Program-made: the position numbers and the translations under genes
The notes under the pieces: generated by a model
Database searches by the model: none
Told to the model about the DNA's origin: nothing
Seen by the model: only the letters and a program-made list of their open reading frames with translations
DNA from: Oligoflexia bacterium
GTDB taxonomy: Bacteria; Bdellovibrionota_C; UBA2361; JAFLCA01
Direction of reading: 5' to 3'
DNA: 64,000 nucleotides
NCBI GenBank assembly: GCA_019694465.1
Contig: JAIBBV010000008.1
Coordinates: 1-64,000 of the forward strand
Shown here: piece after piece, positions 24,322 through 32,596 of the stretch
How the letters are laid out: the number at the start of each line of letters is the position of its first letter
Numbering within the stretch: the stretch's first letter is position 1

Positions 24322-24572
24322 CGCAGCGCTTCCAGCACTACTCTAAGATCTTCAGGCGCTACGCGAAGGGTTACACCGCCATTTAGCTCCAACTCAACAC
24401 GCCGGTCCGTCTGCACTCGCGCAAAGCGCGACTCCGTCGCTCGCGCTCGCTGCCGCCATACGTAAAACTGCTTCTCCGGAAGACCCCGTTCAGAGCAAAA
24501 CTCGGGCACCGATTTACCTGATGCTTTCTGCTCGGCTACAAAATGCGTAATCTCTGATATGCTTCGTCTCAT
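24318..24572 (-). CDS. tnpA: IS66-family accessory protein TnpA (helix-turn-helix)
   Basis: 84 residues. RSISEITHFVAEQKASGKSVPEFCSERGLPEKQFYVWRQRA is the usual IS66 Orf1 helix-turn-helix, probably DNA binding. The C-terminal part (ELNGGVTLRVAPEDL) matches the family's short tail. First gene of the element, overlapping tnpB. Confidence 0.93.
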   Translation of the reverse strand: MRRSISEITHFVAEQKASGKSVPEFCSERGLPEKQFYVWRQRARATESRFARVQTDRRVELELNGGVTLRVAPEDLRVVLEALR

Positions 24573-24784
24573 CGATTCCTCCTAAAGAATTTCGATGCTT
24601 TTAGCAGTCAGATTAGGTCAGCGCGAGGATGCGGCTTGAAGGACGGATACAGAAGTAATCTGGTTCCATCTGGTCAGAATGCACCTATAGAACAACGAGC
24701 CTCAGAGCATATATCCTCTTTCAAATATTTTTCGCAGAGTATTTTTGAATCTCTAACGGAATCCAAAAATCTTTGAAAACGAAA

Positions 24785-27700
24785 TCAATTCAACTGATCC
24801 GGATCTGTAAAATAATTTGGAGTAGGAATTGATTCAATATCTCTTTGCGGTTGTTCCGTCTGCTGACTTTGAAGAATAGCAGGATCGTTTAGTAAGCGAG
24901 CAGATTCAAGAATAGATTTAACATTACTTGTCATTCGCTTAAATCCGTAGGCATTAAGAACCGATCTAAATAGTTCATCTCCACTATAAGATGAAAATCT
25001 TTTCATAAGATCAGCAATTTCCCTCAATGGAATCTCATCCAAGGTTCTCGATCCTGGTGGTCGAAGGCGAACAATCGGCGAACCCACTTTACGCACAACC
25101 CAGTTCAATTTATCGTTAGATTTCCCTTGAGCTTCCTTTTCAATCTCACCTCGCTTTAATAGCCTGTCGACCGCTTTTAGTAATTCAGCTTCAATCTGAT
25201 GTCCTAACTTTCCGATACCTGCTCCACGAACGTAGATTCTGAGCAAATGGGCGACCTGTATCGGAGACTCAATTGCTATAATCTCCATTATGGAATTTGA
25301 GATTTCAGAGGTCGATGCCCGTCTAGGATCAGGGAGTGATGAACCACTCCAAGATGAATAGTGCTCAGTAAATATATTTCGATCAAAGCTAGAAGAGGTT
25401 TCAACATGACTATCTTCGAGCGGACTTTTGATCGTGTCTTCAACCTGAGTGGTAAATTGAGTTGGTGGCGTGCTTGTCTGCTGATGTTCAAAAACCTTAC
25501 CTTCTTGAACATTTATAGATGCCTTACGCCCATTTGGATAAATTTGAAGTCTGTCAAGCGCAGCCCACAGCCCACTCATAGCCTGTTCAGCATCCCTATA
25601 AAAACTGCTTTCCCTTACCCTCCAGAATGTCCATCCACATCGTTCAAGTTGACGCTGGCGAACCATATCATTTTCAAAGTGTTCCGCTCCGTGCCAGTGA
25701 TCTCCATCACATTCAACTGCTAATCGTCCCTGCATACCTTCAACGACAAGATCAATGTTGAATCCAGCAACTTTGAGTTGAGGAATTACTCGATAGCCTT
25801 TCTCTACGATTTTTAGAAAGACTCGCTGCTCAAAAAGACTATCAAATGGCTCCATTCTGACATCAGGGTAAACCTTTGTATGATCAAATGTTCCAGGTTC
25901 AACTCGTGGATTGTAACAGTATTCAATCAATCTATAACGATAACAATCGGGACTGAGATCCTTGAGCTGCACAGAGTGGAATAACCACATTTGTTCTCGT
26001 GCTCTGCTTGCTGCAACATTATATGGTCTTGCGTATCTCTCACCAGTTAATGTTGCTAGTCGGGAAGCCTCTCGTGGTGCTGCAACCATTGAGAGAAAAA
26101 TGATATCCCTTTCGTCTCCTTGGAAGTCATATGGATCACCGCAAACTATATTGCGTTTCTCCATTTCATCAGGACCGATAGTATCAAGCAGTCTACGTTC
26201 AATTTCATATGCCTGAGACGAGGTGCTTAGCATACTGATTACGCCAATTGATTTACCTGCATAACGTGGGTCATCAACACATTTTTTAATTTGTTGGACA
26301 ATCTGCTCAGCTTCAGCAGGATTTGAGCTTTTCCTACTTCCTTCAGAATATGCGCCATCGACATAGCATGGAACCACGGGTGGAAGTCTGTTTGCTGTAT
26401 ATTGCTTCAGTGGCTCCATCGGCTCTCCTGCATAGAAGAGGTTGTTTGAGAACTGAATTATCTCTGGCATACACCTGAAGTGTTCTCGTAACCGAATAAA
26501 GCCAGGGAACCGAATCAAAGCCAAATCAAAAAAACTATCGTCCACACCGATATTATCTCGATGAGGCAAATCATTGAGATACTTCCTTCTAAGCTGATGA
26601 ACTTCTTCCTTATCAATACCAACCGACTCAGGAGAGATTTGCTTGTTATCTCCTACAACTATGATCTTGTCCGCTATAAACTCCAAAAATAACGCTTCTG
26701 GTCCTGATTGACTAGCTTCGTCAATGATCACGACGTCAAACGAATGTGGTTTTGGCTCAAGAGTTTCTGCTACTCGGTAAATTGGCATTACCCATGCAGG
26801 AATTGCTGATCGGCATTGCTCCATATTCTTTCGAGCTGCGTCTCGATGCTTACCAACGTATTTTCCAGTTCCTTTGCCAATTTTTTGCATGTTTCTCGCC
26901 CATGCAATCAAATTCTGGCGCTCATTCTCAGTGAGGCGATCAAAGAAGTGTCCCCACGAAAGGCAAACCGTCAAATCAGCGATAATTCGGTTAATATTGC
27001 GTCTTGCTTCTTCAATCTCCCTACCAATCTTTTCACTTGCTTTAGGGTCAGATAGCTTTCTGATCCATCGATCCACTACTGACCACTGCCACGCCTTTTG
27101 AAACTCGATCAGTCGATCATTCCAAACTGGGTCATTGCAAGAACTCTTAATTTTTTGAAAAAGTTCAGGAGATGTTGTTCTCAACGACTCTTCCAATAGG
27201 CGTAATCTCTTCAATTCTTTACCAGCAGTGATCAAATCTGCGATTTCAAAAAAGCAAGTTCTGTATTCTGTTAAATTGCGTTGGTGAATTGCAGAGAGCA
27301 ATTTGTCAATTTGAGCAGGGCGTAGCTTACCTTCGTAAGCCTTTGTGAGAGTTCGACTTATTTCAAGGACTTTAAGCGATGCCTGTTCATGTTGTTGGCT
27401 TCTTTCTATCGCTTCGAGGATACGACAAAAACCATCTAACGAGCCCAGATCATACCAAACAGGAATCTCAATTTCTCCAATTTCAACTAGTTGATCTCTC
27501 ACGCTAGTCATTTCGCTATGAAGTTCGGCAGCCTCTCTTAGGGGTTCGCAAAGGTCTTCAAACTCAGCAATAGTTCCTGCAAATGTTGAGAACGGAACTT
27601 TACTGATTCGATCCCAAAGATTTTGAAGTGTCTCCAGCTCGTGTTTAGCTTCTAACCACGAAAGAAGTCGCTGGGCTTCATCAAGCGAACTAATATTCCT

Positions 27701-29974
27701 ACCGTCGAGATTCACTTGATCAATTAAATATGATCGCTCTTTTACAACTTTTGGTTTTCCGAAGAGTCCTTTAAGTTTTCCACCATCTTCAAGGTGTTTT
27801 ACGAGAATACCGCAATCGGCTAAAGCCTTTGTAGTATTACACTCAACTGGCAAGGAGACGCGGTATGTATCGAGGAATTGGCTGGCAGTTTTGAGCTTTT
27901 CTAGTGCTGCATCAGTTTGCTGAAGTAAAATTCTCCAAGCTCGATCTTTCTCGCCAAGAACTTCTATAAAAACTTGCTCTGCCCAACGATGAATATGAGA
28001 TTTTCCTTTAGATAGCCTGGAGCGTATTTGACGCACACCTGAAGCAATTGCATGAAACTTCCCAGACTCCAGCGTTTTTAATTGTTCAAATTCTCTCTTT
28101 CCTTTGAGTTCCTTCAACGTGGCTGCTGCTGCTTGAGATCGTTCCTCTGCATCAACTATGTCAGCAAACTGTTCAGTGGTCGGCAAATCAGTTATTTCAA
28201 ATGGAATTAAGACCGATCCACGAACTACAAGTTCTTCTTCACGCTTTGCCAAATGAAGAAGTTCGCCCATTTCTGCATCTGAAAGTTCAATACTGTTATT
28301 GGTCGCATATTCTGACACCCAACCGAATTTATCAGTCTCTACGGCAAGTCGACGGGCTATTTCAGATAATTTCCCCTTGTAATCGCCAGTTGGCGCATGA
28401 TGTTCAACGACTTCCGCCTCTCTAAGAGTTCGTAAATCAGCTTGTAGTCTTGATTGAGACATTCGAGCTTCATGCAATTGCTTTCTTAAATTCTCAATCG
28501 TGCGCTGATTAGCGTTTTTATCCCATGAATTATAGCGATTTGTGATCCCGACAATTGATTCCTCAAGTCCTTCGTATGCTTTTCTATCATTACCTAGAAG
28601 TGAAACGCAGAGGGCTTGAACCTCTTCTGGAATTTTCTCACTTAACGATTGGAGCGCACGAGCTGTCTGACTTGTAATTAGTATACGCTTACCTGACGCA
28701 AGGAGATGACAAATCAAGTTTGCGATAGTTTGAGATTTCCCTGTTCCAGGTGGTCCCTGAACAACTACTCCATGATTCGAGTTGAACTTATCTACTATTC
28801 GTTTCTGTTGTTCGTTATAGGGAAGTGGAAAGTATATTTCGGCATCACCATCAGAACATTTGCCACTCTGCGATTCATCATTGTTGTAATCTTCCTTATT
28901 AACTTCAAGTGTATCAACAACGCTTCTAACACCAATCGGAACGCTATCGGCATCTCCATCTTTAAGCTGCTCAACAATAGACTCAAAGACATGAATCAAT
29001 GTTCGAGGTGTGCGTTTTCTTAAAATCAACGCTGGCGCAAAGTGAACTAGTGGCTTTTCTGCCCCACCAGCTTGCCTATCAAGTGAATGAAAATACTCAC
29101 CCTCTGAAGAGAAAAAATTTGTCCATCCTCGCAATATGGGTTCAATCTGATTTTGATCCCACCAACGATCGGCAACAGATTTTAGCTGCTCTACCACTTC
29201 CCGATCATTTTCGGGTCGCTTAGCAACATCAAGCATATCTTGTTCTAAGGTCAGCTTGGCACCATCTGCTGCTGGGGAGACTGTTAGAATACCTCGACCA
29301 CCCTCAAACGACAGTTCGGTTTGAGCAGTTATTATATGTCGCTTGAGGGGTGACTGACCTTCTGGTTTACACGTAAAAAGACCAAGTCCAATAACGATCT
29401 CAAATGATTCGCCTAAGCGTTTTTGCTTTTGATACAAGGCAAACAGCTTGCCGTATATTTCTTGAACTGGTTGTAGCTTTCTAGTTTCTTCAGCCCAAGG
29501 CTGCCAGTATGTTGCAATCCACTCAACATGAGCATCTTTAATTTCTGGGTGATCGTCTATTCTATGAACAATGACTCGCTCTACAATCTCATCGTCTTCA
29601 TTCTTCTCTTTAACAGTTTCAAAGATTTCCGTTAGTAATGATGGAGGTGAGTCACGGCGAAAATCTTCGACCTCTCCTTCATTAACCCATTGTTTGAGTT
29701 TTTCAGTTAGTTTTGGCGGTGGTTTGATCTTTGGTTTGATCGCTCTAAGCCAAACATCATCTTCAATTTGCTCACGCTCTGACGCATCAACATTCCAGCA
29801 AGAACAAAACCATCCAGATTCATGTGGAATTTCACTGAGCCAAATTACATCCTCATACTCTGAAATATCTCTAACTGAAGCGAGTCGAGCTGAAACAAGT
29901 TCTCGTAGGAAGTGAAATAACCTCACCGAGCGATCTACGATTGGGGATATGGGAGAAGCGTTCTGTTCCATCAA
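24785..29974 (-). CDS. giant superfamily-1 (Upf1-like) helicase with nuclease and DUF3320-like domains
   Basis: 1729 residues. Walker A GPPGTGKS at 407-414, DEAS Walker B near residue 1085 (VVIIDEASQSGPEALF), then GDNKQISPESVG, the DFQGDERDIIFLS motif and NVAASRAREQMWLF at the C-terminal RecA lobe. About 600 residues between the Walker motifs are long helical/coiled segments. Around residue 1390-1490 lies a Vsr/MTES_1575-like nuclease (FNIDLVVEG, LAVECDGDHWHG, QRQLERCGWTFWRV). Near residue 1640 RTLDEIPLREIADLM resembles DUF3320. Helicase-Vsr proteins of this build are reported as phage-defence genes (the DUF4011-helicase-Vsr 'Hhe' type); I see no certain DUF4011 part. Monocistronic. Confidence 0.9.
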   Translation of the reverse strand: MMEQNASPISPIVDRSVRLFHFLRELVSARLASVRDISEYEDVIWLSEIPHESGWFCSCWNVDASEREQIEDDVWLRAIKPKIKPPPKLTEKLKQWVNEGEVEDFRRDSPPSLLTEIFETVKEKNEDDEIVERVIVHRIDDHPEIKDAHVEWIATYWQPWAEETRKLQPVQEIYGKLFALYQKQKRLGESFEIVIGLGLFTCKPEGQSPLKRHIITAQTELSFEGGRGILTVSPAADGAKLTLEQDMLDVAKRPENDREVVEQLKSVADRWWDQNQIEPILRGWTNFFSSEGEYFHSLDRQAGGAEKPLVHFAPALILRKRTPRTLIHVFESIVEQLKDGDADSVPIGVRSVVDTLEVNKEDYNNDESQSGKCSDGDAEIYFPLPYNEQQKRIVDKFNSNHGVVVQGPPGTGKSQTIANLICHLLASGKRILITSQTARALQSLSEKIPEEVQALCVSLLGNDRKAYEGLEESIVGITNRYNSWDKNANQRTIENLRKQLHEARMSQSRLQADLRTLREAEVVEHHAPTGDYKGKLSEIARRLAVETDKFGWVSEYATNNSIELSDAEMGELLHLAKREEELVVRGSVLIPFEITDLPTTEQFADIVDAEERSQAAAATLKELKGKREFEQLKTLESGKFHAIASGVRQIRSRLSKGKSHIHRWAEQVFIEVLGEKDRAWRILLQQTDAALEKLKTASQFLDTYRVSLPVECNTTKALADCGILVKHLEDGGKLKGLFGKPKVVKERSYLIDQVNLDGRNISSLDEAQRLLSWLEAKHELETLQNLWDRISKVPFSTFAGTIAEFEDLCEPLREAAELHSEMTSVRDQLVEIGEIEIPVWYDLGSLDGFCRILEAIERSQQHEQASLKVLEISRTLTKAYEGKLRPAQIDKLLSAIHQRNLTEYRTCFFEIADLITAGKELKRLRLLEESLRTTSPELFQKIKSSCNDPVWNDRLIEFQKAWQWSVVDRWIRKLSDPKASEKIGREIEEARRNINRIIADLTVCLSWGHFFDRLTENERQNLIAWARNMQKIGKGTGKYVGKHRDAARKNMEQCRSAIPAWVMPIYRVAETLEPKPHSFDVVIIDEASQSGPEALFLEFIADKIIVVGDNKQISPESVGIDKEEVHQLRRKYLNDLPHRDNIGVDDSFFDLALIRFPGFIRLREHFRCMPEIIQFSNNLFYAGEPMEPLKQYTANRLPPVVPCYVDGAYSEGSRKSSNPAEAEQIVQQIKKCVDDPRYAGKSIGVISMLSTSSQAYEIERRLLDTIGPDEMEKRNIVCGDPYDFQGDERDIIFLSMVAAPREASRLATLTGERYARPYNVAASRAREQMWLFHSVQLKDLSPDCYRYRLIEYCYNPRVEPGTFDHTKVYPDVRMEPFDSLFEQRVFLKIVEKGYRVIPQLKVAGFNIDLVVEGMQGRLAVECDGDHWHGAEHFENDMVRQRQLERCGWTFWRVRESSFYRDAEQAMSGLWAALDRLQIYPNGRKASINVQEGKVFEHQQTSTPPTQFTTQVEDTIKSPLEDSHVETSSSFDRNIFTEHYSSWSGSSLPDPRRASTSEISNSIMEIIAIESPIQVAHLLRIYVRGAGIGKLGHQIEAELLKAVDRLLKRGEIEKEAQGKSNDKLNWVVRKVGSPIVRLRPPGSRTLDEIPLREIADLMKRFSSYSGDELFRSVLNAYGFKRMTSNVKSILESARLLNDPAILQSQQTEQPQRDIESIPTPNYFTDPDQLN

Positions 29975-30178
29975 GGTATTTCACAAACTAAATCCGATAA
30001 TTGCCTGAAAACACTATCACATTCTGTCACATGTATAAATCATAAACTGATTGAGGAGGAACTATCGAATGTAGCTGAATTGAGCCGAGAACAGCCGAGG
30101 ATCGAAATCCGACTAGCGACCTAGGGTGAGGTATACCCTTGATACATCCAAACGAGCCAAGCGTAAGCCAAAAGGCGA

Positions 30179-31687
30179 TCAGTCTTTTAGATACGGGTTC
30201 ACCTTTGGGTCTTTCAGGTGATCTAGGTTCACCATGTATTTGATCTGATTAACCGCTTCGTGAAGGTTCTTCACATTTATCTTGTGAGCGTATGTTTGCA
30301 TCGTTTCTGAACGACCTTTCTCGTGACCTAGAAGCTCATTGATAACTCGCTCATGCAGATTTGCATCGGTTCTGTTTGAAAGATTGGTAGCTACGGTATG
30401 ACGAAATGAATGAAAACCTTTGATCTCTCTTTTAAGATCCATCGGTTGAACGCCACACCGTCTTTGAAAATCACAAAACCATTTTGATGCACTGCCACCA
30501 TATCCATTTACTTTTCCCTTTTTCAGTTGAGGGAAAAGACGCTCTTCTCGGTGCTGCTTTTGCCGATTAACAAAGTTGATAAAACCAAGATCGATTAGTG
30601 TTTGATGAACTGGAACATCACGAATGCTTTGATCGTTCTTTACCTGACGATCTCCACCATCTCTAATCTTTATAACCCAAATATCACTTGAACGTCTTAG
30701 ATCCTCAACGTGAAGTTGACAGAGTTCATTTAACCTTGCGCCAGTGAACATTCCGAGCAGAGGCAACCAAAAATGATGATGATGTTTCCAAAGACCTTTA
30801 GTGTATTCATCAGAGGCAAATATCTTTCGCAAATCTTGTGTTGAAAAAGGTATGCGCTTTTTAGCTTCTCGCTCTGGTAGTTTGAAAGTGAGAACACTTC
30901 CAATATCATCAGTCATGAAACCGTTAAGTCTCGCCCATTTGAGAAAAGTCTTAGTGCGAGAGAGATACTTCACCGCATTACGAGCACCGAAACGCTCTTC
31001 AACAGGAATATCCATTTTCAGAAGCTCTTCAACCGATAGATGCCTGTATTTTGCGATCTTGGTGCGGTTCTTTGGGAACTTGAAAACTGCGTCTTTATAC
31101 TTCCGCATATCTTCAAGAGTAAGTGCACCGATCTTTCTATCGCCAATAACTTCAACAAGCAGATCAAGAAGGAACATATTTTCCATCTTGGTCTTGTATC
31201 GCCAATGCAATGTCTGTTCATCGCAGTATTGCTTGATTGCATCTGATATTCTGGTTGCTGGAAGACCCTGAAGGCGTGGTTCTCTGATCTTTTTCTTTTT
31301 ACCAACGCCAGGTTGATCTAGGTGTATGACTTCAAGCGGAAGTTCCAGTCTTTGACGTGCTTCTTCAAGTAAGCGGGTAAAGAACTCTTGCCGTGCTCTG
31401 CGATCTTCATCATCTTTGCGTGAAAGTTCGTCTATGCACTTTCGCAACCATTCAATCGGGTTATCTTCGGTCTGAGGTTTCATTGATATTTCCAACATCA
31501 ACGCTTCAACCCCAACCAAAATCCTTCTTGCTCGTGCTAACGCTACGCTTCTAAGGTTCGTGCCGAGGGAACGCCGTATCTCAAACCTTCTATCGGCATA
31601 ACCGCTAAAAATCTTAGGAACTAAGTAACGGAAGTAGAATGTTCCGTGTCTGTTGCGAACAACAAATGAAGGGGTAGCTGATGGCAT
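30179..31687 (-). CDS. int: tyrosine recombinase (island integrase)
   Basis: 502 residues. Catalytic set complete: Arg318 (TGARLNELCQL), His426 and Arg429 (HSFRHTVATNL), His455 (LLGHEKG), Tyr466 (TMQTYAHK). The N-terminal 100 residues (FVVRNRHGTFYFRYLVP, RRSLGTNLRSVALARARR) are an arm-binding type domain often seen in phage-like integrases; a core-binding SAM-like domain spans about 150-270. Starts 189 bases from the ssrA 3' end, the usual position for an integrase that uses this site. Strongly A+T-rich codons like the rest of the island. Confidence 0.95.
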   Translation of the reverse strand: MPSATPSFVVRNRHGTFYFRYLVPKIFSGYADRRFEIRRSLGTNLRSVALARARRILVGVEALMLEISMKPQTEDNPIEWLRKCIDELSRKDDEDRRARQEFFTRLLEEARQRLELPLEVIHLDQPGVGKKKKIREPRLQGLPATRISDAIKQYCDEQTLHWRYKTKMENMFLLDLLVEVIGDRKIGALTLEDMRKYKDAVFKFPKNRTKIAKYRHLSVEELLKMDIPVEERFGARNAVKYLSRTKTFLKWARLNGFMTDDIGSVLTFKLPEREAKKRIPFSTQDLRKIFASDEYTKGLWKHHHHFWLPLLGMFTGARLNELCQLHVEDLRRSSDIWVIKIRDGGDRQVKNDQSIRDVPVHQTLIDLGFINFVNRQKQHREERLFPQLKKGKVNGYGGSASKWFCDFQRRCGVQPMDLKREIKGFHSFRHTVATNLSNRTDANLHERVINELLGHEKGRSETMQTYAHKINVKNLHEAVNQIKYMVNLDHLKDPKVNPYLKD

Positions 31688-31839
31688 AAATCTCTCCTAA
31701 AAACGGCTAGTTGCACGTTCAGGAAAGAAGTTTTCAGGGTGGGAGGTGTGACATTAAGTGTGACACTGTGCGTGACACCTCAACGATTACATCAACCTCC
31801 ACACCTGAAAAGCGACCTAACTACTTAAAACAAAATAAC

Positions 31840-31866
31840 TTTTTCACTCGCTAAGTAGCGAAAAAA
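31840..31866 (-). terminator. probable ssrA transcription terminator
   Basis: Read on the minus strand: TTTTTTCGCT, a 4-base loop, AGCG, a short AGTG bulge and AAAAAG, followed by a T-rich stretch (TTATTTTG). It lies 10 bases beyond the tmRNA 3' end. It is on the island side of the att core, so the island may have brought it. Confidence 0.45.
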
Positions 31867-31873
31867 TTATTGG

Positions 31874-31890
31874 ATTGGAGATGCGGGGAA
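31874..31890. other. right attachment site inside the ssrA 3' end
   Basis: ATTGGAGATGCGGGGAA. Bases 31876-31890 belong to the tmRNA acceptor and T-arm, so the island rebuilds the end of the gene. One mismatch (A for G) against the left copy at 17448. Confidence 0.6.
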
Positions 31891-32265
31891 TCGAACCCCG
31901 GTCCGAGAAGATTCAGCTTGAGCCTTCTACACGCTTAGTGTGCTAATTAGTGTCATCATACAGTCTCGAGCAAACGCGATGCTATATGACCAGCTTCGAG
32001 AGTTTCAATGATTTGACCGAAGCAATTCAAATCATCTAAGCCCGATATATAAGCCTCTAACGAGCAACGGGCGTACCCGTTAAAGACCGGCCCGGAGCCG
32101 AAGCTGCGAGCCTAACCTGCGATCCCTGCTGTCTTAGGCAGCAAGAACTGCTGGCGCGAAATCTTCACGATTTGCATTTAGAGTTTTCCCGCTTTTTACG
32201 AGGCCAGCGGGTCCTCGGCGTGCTTACTCAAACCTCCTACATCCCGTCGAAACCTTTACACCCCC
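31876..32265 (-). ncRNA. ssrA: transfer-messenger RNA
   Basis: The tRNA-like ends are clear on the minus strand: 5' GGGGGTG pairs with 3' CATCTCC (two G-U pairs) to form the acceptor stem, 5' region TGTAAAGGTTTCGACGGG and the T-arm CCGGGGTTCGATTCCCCGG-like segment are typical of tmRNA. The 3' CCA is not encoded. The tag-coding frame runs from 32175 to 32134: first codon GCA, encoding ANREDFAPAVLAA and TAA, so the tag added to stalled proteins would be Ala plus these 13 residues, ending in the usual LAA protease signal. Between them are several pseudoknot-like paired regions. About 390 bases, one-piece type. Confidence 0.96.
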
Positions 32266-32285
32266 AAAAGTTGGGGCAAAAGACT

Positions 32286-32314
32286 ATTTTACTTGATGGC
32301 CTGCCTCTGTGCAA
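32286..32314 (-). promoter_or_regulatory. predicted ssrA promoter
   Basis: On the minus strand: -35 TTGCAC (32309-32314), 17-base spacer, -10 TAAAAT (32286-32291). The -10 lies 20 bases before the mature 5' end at 32265, so the primary transcript would start a little upstream and be trimmed. Good sigma-70 form. Confidence 0.65.
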
Positions 32315-32596
32315 CGTCTATCTAGTAACGCAAGCAGAGGGCGTTTCTCCCCTTCGTCCACCCAGTTCCGAAACTAAAAGCTGTCTCGTAAGTACTATAG
32401 GCAAAGCCCACTTAGTACTGCGAGCCCTGTTATTCGAGCATGGCAATTAATGAACCTGCCTCACGCCGTATTCATACGGTAAGTTCCAGTATTTGGAACA
32501 GCTCAAGCACTTGGGCCGCTTAACAAGGTGAAGTGGATTGCTTTGTTCGCAATACACGCGCGTTAAGTATATCTAGGGCCAGTTTTCTTTCGACTC

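Larger units (their letters stand above)
22434..24650 (-). mobile_element. IS66-family insertion sequence, apparently intact
   Basis: Terminal inverted repeats of 24 bp with one mismatch (22434-22457 and 24627-24650, both starting GTATCC outward). The flanks repeat AGAAGTAAT (22425-22433 and 24651-24659), in line with the 8-bp duplication known for IS66; one extra base matches by chance or the ends are one base off. Contains the three expected genes tnpA, tnpB, tnpC in order on the minus strand. Confidence 0.93.
17448..31890. mobile_element. integrative genomic island at the ssrA 3' end
   Basis: About 14.4 kb bounded by 17-bp repeats that differ at one base (17448-17464 and 31874-31890), the right one being part of the ssrA acceptor/T-arm. 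A tyrosine integrase gene lies directly beside ssrA, as is usual for tRNA/tmRNA-targeted elements. The DNA inside is visibly richer in A+T and in Lys/Ile/Asn/Glu codons than either flank. Cargo: KAP NTPase, reverse transcriptase, serine recombinase, three tiny genes, IS66 element, helicase-nuclease. No conjugation or phage structural genes are seen. Confidence 0.75.

Noticed and set aside
28706..29023. 105-codon + strand frame inside the helicase gene, and similar ones at 25361 and 29571
   Set aside because: They are antisense shadows of a clear 1729-residue protein.
17448..31890. CRISPR array or cas genes in the island
   Set aside because: No regularly spaced direct repeats and no Cas-like protein; the only array nearby is the hairpin array, which has three units with unequal spacing.
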